From Vigna angularis (lineage: Eukaryota; Streptophyta; Magnoliopsida; Fabales; Fabaceae), in NCBI RefSeq assembly GCF_016808095.1, contig NC_068974.1:5952001-6016000 (forward strand): 64,000 nt of DNA, given 5' to 3'. This document shows positions 22,994-32,635 of the stretch, in pieces. The notes below the pieces were generated by a model that saw only the letters and a list, made by a program, of their open reading frames with translations, had not been told where the DNA came from and searched no databases. A program made the translations under genes and the position numbers. Numbering within the stretch: position 1 is the stretch's first letter; each line of letters opens with the position of its first letter.

Positions 22994-23776
22994 ATGGCTG
23001 AACCATCAAGAAGAAGAAGAAGAAGAAGCTATGGATCGGAAAGCACGCCCCTAGCACGTGGTCCAAATATTCATGGATGGATTTCCGATGATGGAAGGCA
23101 TGAAGAATATTTGCAAATGTGGAAAGAACGCAAGATTCTTCGTAAAAAATTTGTTGATCTCAATTGGTTTACTGCACATCAATTTCAATTTTCTCAGCAA
23201 TTGATTGAGCAAGGCGTCCAGCATCTATTGCAACTTCAAGGGCGTTACTATCCAGATTTGGTAAGAGTATTCTACTATAATCTGAAGTCCCACAATGGTA
23301 TTGTTTACACTCGTGTAAAAGGGGTAGATATTATTCTGGATAATGACATTTGGACAAATGTTGCTCATCTTCCCATCTTAGAAAATACTATGCATGTGCC
23401 AAATGACTTTGGTGATTTTAACAAAATTTTGGCCTATCGCTCCTTCATGCGTAATCCTCAACAACCTCTACCTAATAGGAGATATCTTCTAGTAGGAAAT
23501 CTTAGAATGGAGGAAAGGGTCCTTCATTATCTTATTGTGTGGTTGCTTTGTCCAAGAGGTTCAAACTTAGCACAATGCTTTGAAACCGATTTGATGATCA
23601 TGTCTGCTATCACTCAAAATATGAAAATCAATTGGGCAAGTCTCATCTCCGATACGATTGTCCGTGCAAAGAGGTATGACAGAGGTCATCTTCCATATCC
23701 TCTCCTCATTTCCTTAATCTGTGTCTATAAAGGAGTTGATGTTACGGGGGAGAAATTTCTCACCGTAATCGATTAG
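22994..23776 (+). CDS. Array protein copy 7, truncated (260 aa)
   Basis: Protein identical to copy 1. One silent change (CCT to CCC in the Pro codon near residue 19) marks this unit at about 23050. Confidence 0.85.
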   Translation: MAEPSRRRRRRSYGSESTPLARGPNIHGWISDDGRHEEYLQMWKERKILRKKFVDLNWFTAHQFQFSQQLIEQGVQHLLQLQGRYYPDLVRVFYYNLKSHNGIVYTRVKGVDIILDNDIWTNVAHLPILENTMHVPNDFGDFNKILAYRSFMRNPQQPLPNRRYLLVGNLRMEERVLHYLIVWLLCPRGSNLAQCFETDLMIMSAITQNMKINWASLISDTIVRAKRYDRGHLPYPLLISLICVYKGVDVTGEKFLTVID

Positions 23777-24058
23777 TCCGTACTGCTAATCGATTAACGT
23801 TAATCGATTAACAGGTCCTGTTAATCGATTAACATACGTTACAGGGAGTAAATTCTGCAAAATCTAGCCGTTGTAACGGCTATAAACGGCCATTTTTTTA
23901 AATTTGAACGTTGGGGGGTCATTTCTCAGCCTATTTAAAACCATACCATCCCTCATTTTTACCCACTCACTTTACCCATCCCTCTACAAGTCAAATTCAC
24001 TTCATTTCCTCACTCAAAATTCCATTATCTTGCTGTCCAAAATTCTTTTCAAACTCTC

Positions 24059-24841
24059 ATGGCTGAACCATCAAGAAGAAGAAGAAGAAGAAGCTATGGA
24101 TCGGAAAGCACGCCTCTAGCACGTGGTCCAAATATTCATGGATGGATTTCCGATGATGGAAGGCATGAAGAATATTTGCAAATGTGGAAAGAACGCAAGA
24201 TTCTTCGTAAAAAATTTGTTGATCTCAATTGGTTTACTGCACATCAATTTCAATTTTCTCAGCAATTGATTGAGCAAGGCGTCCAGCATCTATTGCAACT
24301 TCAAGGGCGTTACTATCCAGATTTGGTAAGAGTATTCTACTATAATCTGAAGTCCCACAATGGTATTGTTTACACTCGTGTAAAAGGGGTAAATATTATT
24401 CTGGATAATGACATTTGGACAAATGTTGCTCATCTTCCCATCTTAGAAAATACTATGCATGTGCCAAATGACTTTGGTGATTTTAACAAAATTTTGGCCT
24501 ATCGCTCCTTCATGCGTAATCCTCAACAACCTCTACCTAATAGGAGATATCTTCTAGTAGGAAATCTTAGAATGGAGGAAAGGGTCCTTCATTATCTTAT
24601 TGTGTGGTTGCTTTGTCCAAGAGGTTCAAACTTAGCACAATGCTTTGAAACCGATTTGATGATCATGTCTGCTATCACTCAAAATATGAAAATCAATTGG
24701 GCAAGTCTCATCTCCGATACGATTGTCCGTGCAAAGAGGTATGACAGAGGTCATCTTCCATATCCTCTCCTCATTTCCTTAATCTGTGTCTATAAAGGAG
24801 TTGATGTTACGGGGGAGAAATTTCTCACCGTAATCGATTAG
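24059..24841 (+). CDS. Array protein copy 8, truncated (260 aa), D112N
   Basis: Carries Asp to Asn at residue 112 (GTAGAT to GTAAAT at about 24390), shared only with copy 10. The leader has the AAAACC variant of units 1 and 5. Sharing two diagnostic sites with different partners points to recombination or conversion among units. Confidence 0.85.
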   Translation: MAEPSRRRRRRSYGSESTPLARGPNIHGWISDDGRHEEYLQMWKERKILRKKFVDLNWFTAHQFQFSQQLIEQGVQHLLQLQGRYYPDLVRVFYYNLKSHNGIVYTRVKGVNIILDNDIWTNVAHLPILENTMHVPNDFGDFNKILAYRSFMRNPQQPLPNRRYLLVGNLRMEERVLHYLIVWLLCPRGSNLAQCFETDLMIMSAITQNMKINWASLISDTIVRAKRYDRGHLPYPLLISLICVYKGVDVTGEKFLTVID

Positions 24842-25123
24842 TCCGTACTGCTAATCGATTAACGTTAATCGATTAACAGGTCCTGTTAATCGATTAACAT
24901 ACGTTACAGGGAGTAAATTCTGCAAAATCTAGCCGTTGTAACGGCTATAAACGGCCATTTTTTTAAATTTGAACGTTGGGGGGTCATTTCTCAGCCTATT
25001 TAAACCCATACCATCCCTCATTTTTACCCACTCACTTTACCCATCCCTCTACAAGTCAAATTCACTTCATTTCCTCACTCAAAATTCCATTATCTTGCTG
25101 TCCAAAATTCTTTTCAAACTCTC

Positions 25124-25906
25124 ATGGCTGAACCATCAAGAAGAAGAAGAAGAAGAAGCTATGGATCGGAAAGCACGCCTCTAGCACGTGGTCCAAATAT
25201 TCATGGATGGATTTCCGATGATGGAAGGCATGAAGAATATTTGCAAATGTGGAAAGAACGCAAGATTCTTCGTAAAAAATTTGTTGATCTCAATTGGTTT
25301 ACTGCACATCAATTTCAATTTTCTCAGCAATTGATTGAGCAAGGCGTCCAGCATCTATTGCAACTTCAAGGGCGTTACTATCCAGATTTGGTAAGAGTAT
25401 TCTACTATAATCTGAAGTCCCACAATGGTATTGTTTACACTCGTGTAAAAGGGGTAGATATTATTCTGGATAATGACATTTGGACAAATGTTGCTCATCT
25501 TCCCATCTTAGAAAATACTATGCATGTGCCAAATGACTTTGGTGATTTTAACAAAATTTTGGCCTATCGCTCCTTCATGCGTAATCCTCAACAACCTCTA
25601 CCTAATAGGAGATATCTTCTAGTAGGAAATCTTAGAATGGAGGAAAGGGTCCTTCATTATCTTATTGTGTGGTTGCTTTGTCCAAGAGGTTCAAACTTAG
25701 CACAATGCTTTGAAACCGATTTGATGATCATGTCTGCTATCACTCAAAATATGAAAATCAATTGGGCAAGTCTCATCTCCGATACGATTGTCCGTGCAAA
25801 GAGGTATGACAGAGGTCATCTTCCATATCCTCTCCTCATTTCCTTAATCTGTGTCTATAAAGGAGTTGATGTTACGGGGGAGAAATTTCTCACCGTAATC
25901 GATTAG
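25124..25906 (+). CDS. Array protein copy 9, truncated (260 aa)
   Basis: Consensus unit lying between the two D112N units; protein identical to copy 1. Confidence 0.85.
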   Translation: MAEPSRRRRRRSYGSESTPLARGPNIHGWISDDGRHEEYLQMWKERKILRKKFVDLNWFTAHQFQFSQQLIEQGVQHLLQLQGRYYPDLVRVFYYNLKSHNGIVYTRVKGVDIILDNDIWTNVAHLPILENTMHVPNDFGDFNKILAYRSFMRNPQQPLPNRRYLLVGNLRMEERVLHYLIVWLLCPRGSNLAQCFETDLMIMSAITQNMKINWASLISDTIVRAKRYDRGHLPYPLLISLICVYKGVDVTGEKFLTVID

Positions 25907-26188
25907 TCCGTACTGCTAATCGATTAACGTTAATCGATTAACAGGTCCTGTTAATCGATTAACATACGTTACAGGGAGTAAATTCTGCAAAATCTAGCCG
26001 TTGTAACGGCTATAAACGGCCATTTTTTTAAATTTGAACGTTGGGGGGTCATTTCTCAGCCTATTTAAACCCATACCATCCCTCATTTTTACCCACTCAC
26101 TTTACCCATCCCTCTACAAGTCAAATTCACTTCATTTCCTCACTCAAAATTCCATTATCTTGCTGTCCAAAATTCTTTTCAAACTCTC

Positions 26189-26971
26189 ATGGCTGAACCA
26201 TCAAGAAGAAGAAGAAGAAGAAGCTATGGATCGGAAAGCACGCCTCTAGCACGTGGTCCAAATATTCATGGATGGATTTCCGATGATGGAAGGCATGAAG
26301 AATATTTGCAAATGTGGAAAGAACGCAAGATTCTTCGTAAAAAATTTGTTGATCTCAATTGGTTTACTGCACATCAATTTCAATTTTCTCAGCAATTGAT
26401 TGAGCAAGGCGTCCAGCATCTATTGCAACTTCAAGGGCGTTACTATCCAGATTTGGTAAGAGTATTCTACTATAATCTGAAGTCCCACAATGGTATTGTT
26501 TACACTCGTGTAAAAGGGGTAAATATTATTCTGGATAATGACATTTGGACAAATGTTGCTCATCTTCCCATCTTAGAAAATACTATGCATGTGCCAAATG
26601 ACTTTGGTGATTTTAACAAAATTTTGGCCTATCGCTCCTTCATGCGTAATCCTCAACAACCTCTACCTAATAGGAGATATCTTCTAGTAGGAAATCTTAG
26701 AATGGAGGAAAGGGTCCTTCATTATCTTATTGTGTGGTTGCTTTGTCCAAGAGGTTCAAACTTAGCACAATGCTTTGAAACCGATTTGATGATCATGTCT
26801 GCTATCACTCAAAATATGAAAATCAATTGGGCAAGTCTCATCTCCGATACGATTGTCCGTGCAAAGAGGTATGACAGAGGTCATCTTCCATATCCTCTCC
26901 TCATTTCCTTAATCTGTGTCTATAAAGGAGTTGATGTTACGGGGGAGAAATTTCTCACCGTAATCGATTAG
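26189..26971 (+). CDS. Array protein copy 10, truncated (260 aa), D112N
   Basis: Second unit with Asn at residue 112 (about 26520), but with the majority AAACCC leader, unlike copy 8. Confidence 0.85.
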   Translation: MAEPSRRRRRRSYGSESTPLARGPNIHGWISDDGRHEEYLQMWKERKILRKKFVDLNWFTAHQFQFSQQLIEQGVQHLLQLQGRYYPDLVRVFYYNLKSHNGIVYTRVKGVNIILDNDIWTNVAHLPILENTMHVPNDFGDFNKILAYRSFMRNPQQPLPNRRYLLVGNLRMEERVLHYLIVWLLCPRGSNLAQCFETDLMIMSAITQNMKINWASLISDTIVRAKRYDRGHLPYPLLISLICVYKGVDVTGEKFLTVID

Positions 26972-27253
26972 TCCGTACTGCTAATCGATTAACGTTAATC
27001 GATTAACAGGTCCTGTTAATCGATTAACATACGTTACAGGGAGTAAATTCTGCAAAATCTAGCCGTTGTAACGGCTATAAACGGCCATTTTTTTAAATTT
27101 GAACGTTGGGGGGTCATTTCTCAGCCTATTTAAACCCATACCATCCCTCATTTTTACCCACTCACTTTACCCATCCCTCTACAAGTCAAATTCACTTCAT
27201 TTCCTCACTCAAAATTCCATTATCTTGCTGTCCAAAATTCTTTTCAAACTCTC

Positions 27254-28033
27254 ATGGCTGAACCATCAAGAAGAAGAAGAAGAAGCTATGGATCGGAAAG
27301 CACGCCTCTAGCACGTGGTCCAAATATTCATGGATGGATTTCCGATGATGGAAGGCATGAAGAATATTTGCAAATGTGGAAAGAACGCAAGATTCTTCGT
27401 AAAAAATTTGTTGATCTCAATTGGTTTACTGCACATCAATTTCAATTTTCTCAGCAATTGATTGAGCAAGGCGTCCAGCATCTATTGCAACTTCAAGGGC
27501 GTTACTATCCAGATTTGGTAAGAGTATTCTACTATAATCTGAAGTCCCACAATGGTATTGTTTACACTCGTGTAAAAGGGGTAGATATTATTCTGGATAA
27601 TGACATTTGGACAAATGTTGCTCATCTTCCCATCTTAGAAAATACTATGCATGTGCCAAATGACTTTGGTGATTTTAACAAAATTTTGGCCTATCGCTCC
27701 TTCATGTGTAATCCTCAACAACCTCTACCTAATAGGAGATATCTTCTAGTAGGAAATCTTAGAATGGAGGAAAGGGTCCTTCATTATCTTATTGTGTGGT
27801 TGCTTTGTCCAAGAGGTTCAAACTTAGCACAATGCTTTGAAACCGATTTGATGATCATGTCTGCTATCACTCAAAATATGAAAATCAATTGGGCAAGTCT
27901 CATCTCCGATACGATTGTCCGTGCAAAGAGGTATGACAGAGGTCATCTTCCATATCCTCTCCTCATTTCCTTAATCTGTGTCTATAAAGGAGTTGATGTT
28001 ACGGGGGAGAAATTTCTCACCGTAATCGATTAG
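27254..28033 (+). CDS. Array protein copy 11, truncated (259 aa)
   Basis: One AGA codon of the N-terminal Arg run is missing, giving a 1,062-bp unit. A CGT-to-TGT change makes Arg to Cys in the motif FMRNPQQ. Both changes are private, as expected near the edge of an array exchanging mostly in its middle. Confidence 0.85.
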   Translation: MAEPSRRRRRSYGSESTPLARGPNIHGWISDDGRHEEYLQMWKERKILRKKFVDLNWFTAHQFQFSQQLIEQGVQHLLQLQGRYYPDLVRVFYYNLKSHNGIVYTRVKGVDIILDNDIWTNVAHLPILENTMHVPNDFGDFNKILAYRSFMCNPQQPLPNRRYLLVGNLRMEERVLHYLIVWLLCPRGSNLAQCFETDLMIMSAITQNMKINWASLISDTIVRAKRYDRGHLPYPLLISLICVYKGVDVTGEKFLTVID

Positions 28034-28315
28034 TCCGTACTGCTAATCGATTAACGTTAATCGATTAACAGGTCCTGTTAATCGATTAACATACGTTACA
28101 GGGAGTAAATTCTGCAAAATCTAGCCGTTGTAACGGCTATAAACGACCATTTTTTTAAATTTGAACGTTGGGGGGTCATTTCTCAGCCTATTTAAACCCA
28201 TACCATCCCTCATTTTTACCCACTCACTTTACCCATCCCTCTACAACTCAAATTCACTTCATTTCCTCACTCAAAATTCCATTATCTTGCTGTCCAAAAT
28301 TCTTTTCAAACTCTC

Positions 28316-29449
28316 ATGGCTGAACCATCAAGAAGAAGAAGAAGAAGAAGCTATGGATCGGAAAGCACGCCTCTAGCACGTGGTCCAAATATTCATGGAT
28401 GGATTTCCGATGATGGAAGGCATGAAGAATATTTGCAAATGTGGAAAGAACGCAAGATTCTTCGTAAAAAATTTGTTGATCTCAATTGGTTTACTGCACA
28501 TCAATTTCAATTTTCTCAGCAATTGATTGAGCAAGGCGTCCAGCATCTATTGCAACTTCAAGGGCGTTACTATCCAGATTTGGTAAGAGTATTCTACTAT
28601 AATCTGAAGTCCCACAATGGTATTGTTTACACTCGTGTAAAAGGGGTAGATATTATTCTGGATAATGACATTTGGACAAATGTTGCTCATCTTCCCATCT
28701 TAGAAAATACTATGCATGTGCCAAATGACTTTGGTGATTTTAACAAAATTTTGGCCTATCGCTCCTTCATGCGTAATCCTCAACAACCTCTACCTAATAG
28801 GAGATATCTTCTAGTAGGAAATCTTAGAATGGAGGAAAGGGTCCTTCATTATCTTATTATGTGGTTGCTTTGTCCAAGAGGTTCAAACTTAGCACAATGC
28901 TTTGAAACCGATTTGATGATCATGTCTGCTATCACTCAAAATATGAAAATCAATTGGGCAAGTCTCATCTCCGATACGATTGTCCGTGCAAAGAGGTATG
29001 ACAAAGGTCATCTTCCATATCCTCTCCTCATTTCCTTAATCTGTGTCTATAAAGGAGTTGATGTTACGGGGGAGAAATTTCTCACCGTCTTACGAAATCA
29101 TGAAATTGAGGAATCAACATTGCATCAAATGGGTTTTATACGACAAGGAAATCTGTTTGTCCGTGCTGAAGGGGATATTGCACAAGATGATGACGCATCA
29201 GCTGAAGAAGATGAAGATATTCCTATGCCTCATCCAACAAATGTTGCTGGCCCATCCCATCCTCCACAAGAATATAGTCTAGAAAGTATATCTAGACAAA
29301 TTGAAGAAATGGCCTCTATGCAACAAACAAGGATGGATGATATGATGGCTTATCACACTCTTCGCTATGATGAAATTAATAATCATCTTAAGCAGATTGA
29401 TGACAAACTTGCAAAACTCTATGTTCCCGATAGTGATGATGAGTCTTAG
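28316..29449 (+). CDS. Array protein copy 12, full-length (377 aa)
   Basis: This is the only copy with the native 3' end. After the shared ~257 residues it continues for about 120: a short region with FIRQGNLFVRAEG, an acidic patch (DDDASAEEDEDIP), a Pro-rich linker and a heptad-like segment (about residues 310-370) predicted by eye to be a coiled coil, ending PDSDDES. The 11 truncated copies lack all of this and could lack multimerisation or act as competitors if expressed. Private changes include V182M, R230K and two leader substitutions. It lies directly upstream of the purine tracts, the usual place of the extra ORF in Sireviruses. There is no transmembrane segment. Function unknown. Confidence 0.88.
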   Translation: MAEPSRRRRRRSYGSESTPLARGPNIHGWISDDGRHEEYLQMWKERKILRKKFVDLNWFTAHQFQFSQQLIEQGVQHLLQLQGRYYPDLVRVFYYNLKSHNGIVYTRVKGVDIILDNDIWTNVAHLPILENTMHVPNDFGDFNKILAYRSFMRNPQQPLPNRRYLLVGNLRMEERVLHYLIMWLLCPRGSNLAQCFETDLMIMSAITQNMKINWASLISDTIVRAKRYDKGHLPYPLLISLICVYKGVDVTGEKFLTVLRNHEIEESTLHQMGFIRQGNLFVRAEGDIAQDDDASAEEDEDIPMPHPTNVAGPSHPPQEYSLESISRQIEEMASMQQTRMDDMMAYHTLRYDEINNHLKQIDDKLAKLYVPDSDDES

Positions 29450-29770
29450 GCACTTTATGTTTCTATGTTTTTATTAGTGTGTGCCCTTTATAGTTCTTTG
29501 TATGCTTGCCTCTTTAAATTCAATAAAATGTATGTTGTTTTTCCTTAATATTTCTATGCATATATCCTTTTATTAAGGGGGCATATAATTTCTACTAAAT
29601 TTAGGGGGAGCCATTATACATCACTTTTTAATAATGATAAAAAAGGGGGAGAAATATTTAAAGCCTTAAACTTATTTCTAAGTTCACTAACAATTGTTTC
29701 TTCCTTAAGTTGTGTTTTAAATACAGATTATTACCAAAAGCTTTAAATCAAAAAGGTTTTGATCATCATC
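29450..29770 (+). other. 3' untranslated region with repeated purine tracts
   Basis: Three tracts resembling the polypurine tract precede the functional one: TTAAGGGGGCAT (about 29574), TTTAGGGGGAGCC (about 29601) and AAAAAAGGGGGAGAAA (about 29640). Multiple polypurine-like tracts before the 3' LTR are a reported Sirevirus trait. Confidence 0.7.
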
Positions 29771-29784
29771 AAAAAGGGGGAGAT
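29771..29784 (+). other. Polypurine tract
   Basis: AAAAAGGGGGAGAT abuts the 3' LTR and is the expected plus-strand primer. Confidence 0.92.
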
Positions 29785-30893
29785 TGTTAGCAAAATAATG
29801 AAGATGAAGTTTTGATGATGTCCAAATCAAGTCAAGAACAACCAAGACTCATGAAGAATGATCTTTGAAGACTTGTAACCTTTTGTAATAACTGTATGAA
29901 CATAGGAAAATTCGTAGTTTTATGTATGCATTCAAAAGTGATGTAAAAATAAACCAAAAGCAAAAACTATGCAGTGCTAATCGATTAACAGAGGGTGTTA
30001 ATCGATTAGCGTTAATCGATTAGCAAGAGTATCTAATCGATTGTTCCAGAGACGAATGGAGAAGCACAACAATCCAGTGCTAATCGATTAACAGAGGGTG
30101 TTAATTGATTAGCGTTAATCGATTAACAAGGGTTGTTAATCGATTAACACAGTGACCGTTTGAAAAACTAGCCGTTTTTAGAGCCGTTGGACTATCCGTT
30201 GGAGTGTTAATCGATTAACCACTGTAGCTAATCGATTTACACAGTTAGAAAGGCTGAAAACGAAAAATGGAAGAGCCTTTGGATGAGTCTATAAATAGAC
30301 TCTCATTTTCTCTCAAGAAGGTGTTCCAGAACTTACAACTCTTCCCTTGTGCTCAAATACTCAGAAACTCTTGAGAATTGTGTGCTCTTGCTCAGCTAAG
30401 GAAACTCTGTCTGTAGAGTTGGTGAAATATTGCTACGGTGATAGAGGAATAGCTGGTTCATCCTTGGTGTATCTAAGGAAGTGTTTGGAAGAGGAAGTCA
30501 TCCTTCGTGAAGTATTCGGAGGAAGTGTTTCATCCTTTGTGAAGATTCAAAGGAGGTGTTGGTTCATCTCTTGTGGCATCAAGAGAGGTGTTTCCTAAAC
30601 TTTTACAAATTGTATCTGTGTGATTATAGTTTGTAATTGTTTTGTGATTAGTGAATTGTTTATCTTGTTTTGAGATAAGCGACTGGACGTAGGATTGGTA
30701 AGATCCGAACCAGGATAAAATTCATCTGTGCAAATTTCTCTCAACCTTACTCTATTTTATTGTTATTATTAATTGCTAAGTAAGTTTAATTGAGTAGAAA
30801 TTTTTAAGGTACACGTTTTGAGTAAGAACCAATTCATCCCCCCCTCTTTGTTTGTTATTCCACGCTAACCATTCCGCTGCAGCCGCTCTGACA
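29785..30893 (+). mobile_element. 3' LTR of the Sirevirus
   Basis: Starts TGTTAGCAAAAT after the polypurine tract and ends CTCTGACA before AAATG. Its U3 palindromes are slightly more regular than in the 5' LTR (for example TAATCGATTAG where the 5' copy has TAATCGATTTG). One-base length difference from the 5' LTR. Confidence 0.95.
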
Positions 30894-30898
30894 AAATG
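30894..30898. repeat. Target-site duplication AAATG (right)
   Basis: Exact match of 10281-10285. Confidence 0.95.
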
Positions 30899-32625
30899 AT
30901 GGTAGGAAACTACTCAAACTAGAACAACTACCTTAAACTCAATGTTTGAGTACTTAGAACCTAAAAAAGTGTACTAAAACCTCAAAAGGTCTACTAGAAA
31001 TGCACAAGAATGGTCAAATTTTGCAAACTGCACTAAACTAGCCTAAGAAACATCAAAGAAATTGTCCTAACAAGTTTAGAATGGTATAACAATGCTAATT
31101 AGAAACTCACACTGCAAAAACAACCTAGAACTCAAAATTGGACACCCTAGAACCTAAAACTAGTTACTAGAATAGGCTAAAGGTGGTCATAATGTATAGT
31201 GTATTAAAGTACTAACCAAAACAGTAAAACAACTATCTACACAAGTTTTAAAACATAAAAGAAAGATAAAATGAGGGCACAATTCGAAAATACAAAGAAA
31301 TAAGAGATTTGACTATTTTTGGAACTAAAATTACACTACAACATGGTAAATGTGGTAAGAATGAAGATATGCAATATGTAAAAGACACCTAAAAGTATCT
31401 ACACAAGTTGTTACCTCCTTGAAATGACTAAGAATGTACTCAACAATTGATTCCTAACACAATTTATTGAAATGAGTACTAAAACCTCAAAAGGTCTACT
31501 AGAAATGCACTAGAATGGTCAAATTTTGCAAACTGCACTAAACTAGCCTAAGAAACTTCAAAGAAACTATCCTAACAAGTTTAGAATGCTAAAACAATGC
31601 TAATTAGAAACTCACACTACAAAAACAACCTAGAACTCAAAATATGACACCCTAGAACTTAAAACTAGTTACTAGAATACGCTAAAAGTGGTCATAATGC
31701 ATAGTGTATTAAAGTACTAACCAAAATAGTAAAACAACTATCTAAACAAGTTTTAAAACATAAATGAAAGATAAAAATGAGGGTACAATTCGAAAATACA
31801 AAGAAATAAAAGATTTGACTATTGAGGACCTAATATTACACTACTTAAAACCTAAAATGTGTACTAAATAGGTGACAATTTCGAAATTGACCTAAAGAAA
31901 CCTAAGAATGTGTAATTTTCTTATCCTAACAAGTTTAAAGTACTTAATTAAAGCCAATAAAGATGTCAAAATGGATCAAGTAGCTAAAGCTCAAAATTTG
32001 GCTACTTGAAACCTAAAAAAGTGTACTAATGAAGTGAGAAAATGCGAATTGACCTAAAGTAACCTAAGAGTGTGTATTCTACACATTCTAATAAGTTTAA
32101 AGTTGTTAAATGAAGCTAAGAAACATGTCAAAGTAGATGAAGTAGCTAAATCTCAAAGTTTGAAGGAAGGAAACCTAAAAAAGTAGATGAAGTACCTAAA
32201 AATCACTACTCAAAACTCAAAAAAGGTGTACTACAATTGAAAACTGCACTAAACTAGGAAAAGAAACTAGAAAGAAAACTATCCTAACAAGTTTAAAATG
32301 GTAAAACCTAGCTAATTAAGAACTCACACTACAAAAAATACCTAAAACTCAAAATATGACAACCTAGACCCTAAAAGTAGTACCTAGAATACACTAAAAG
32401 TGCAAAGAATGCAAAGTGTATTAAAGTACTAACCAAAACAGTAAACTAACTATGTACACAACTTTTAAAAGATAAAAGAAAGATAAAAATGAAATCTCAA
32501 TTCAAAAATAACAAGAAAAGCAAAATTTGACTATTGAACACCTATAAATATACTAGAATAGGTGAGAAATTCGAAATTCACCTAAATTAGCCTAAGAATG
32601 TTATGAATGTTATTGGGAAGACAAA
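30899..32625. repeat. Continuation of the ~500-bp CACTA-internal tandem repeat
   Basis: Diverged copies start near 31030, 31540 and 32250, sharing GCCTAAGAAAC, CCTAACAAGTTTA, CACTACAAAAA and TATTAAAGTACTAACCAAAA. With the copy at 9895 there are about four. The array is non-coding and lies just upstream of the TNP2 remnant, so it may be an expanded intron or promoter repeat of the CACTA element. Confidence 0.6.
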
Positions 32626-32635
32626 AGATAATGAA

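Larger units (their letters stand above)
16311..29088 (+). repeat. 12-unit tandem array of a 1,065-bp promoter-plus-ORF cassette
   Basis: Units start at 16311, 17376, 18441, 19506, 20571, 21636, 22701, 23766, 24831, 25896, 26961 and 28023. The period is 1,065 bp except 1,062 bp for the eleventh, which has lost one AGA codon. Each junction fuses CTCACCGT, from inside the ORF, to AATCGATTAG, from the palindrome cluster upstream of it. At most one shared base (T) is found at the breakpoint, so the first duplication was not driven by long homology. Reading the units side by side I found only about a dozen differences in 12.8 kb. The array ends where the twelfth ORF continues into its native 3' part at CTTACG. 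Confidence 0.97.
10286..30893 (+). mobile_element. 20.6-kb Ty1/copia (Sirevirus-type) LTR retrotransposon with amplified extra ORF
   Basis: Complete structure: LTRs of 1,110 and 1,109 bp beginning TGTTAGC and ending TGACA, AAATG duplication, primer-binding site TGGTATCAGAGC, gag with two CCHC knuckles, then protease, integrase, reverse transcriptase and RNase H in Ty1/copia order, a polypurine tract AAAAAGGGGGAGAT, and an additional downstream ORF. Sireviruses are the copia lineage with such an extra ORF and repeated purine tracts. Without the array the element would be about 8.9 kb, normal for the group; 11 additional 1,065-bp cassettes make it 20.6 kb. By eye the LTRs differ at about 19 positions (~1.7 %), mostly transitions. 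At a commonly used rate of 1.3e-8 per site per year this is roughly 0.6-0.7 million years. Nonsense codons in gag and pol make this copy non-autonomous as read. Confidence 0.95.

Noticed and set aside
16311..29088. Regularly spaced identical repeats considered as a CRISPR-like array or a host tandem gene family
   Set aside because: Units are 1,065 bp, lie inside a retrotransposon with its own target duplication, and have no spacers; the genome is a plant's.
28316..29449. Accessory ORF as an envelope-like gene, as proposed for some Sireviruses
   Set aside because: No signal peptide or transmembrane segment; the N-terminus is Arg-rich and the C-terminus acidic and coiled-coil.
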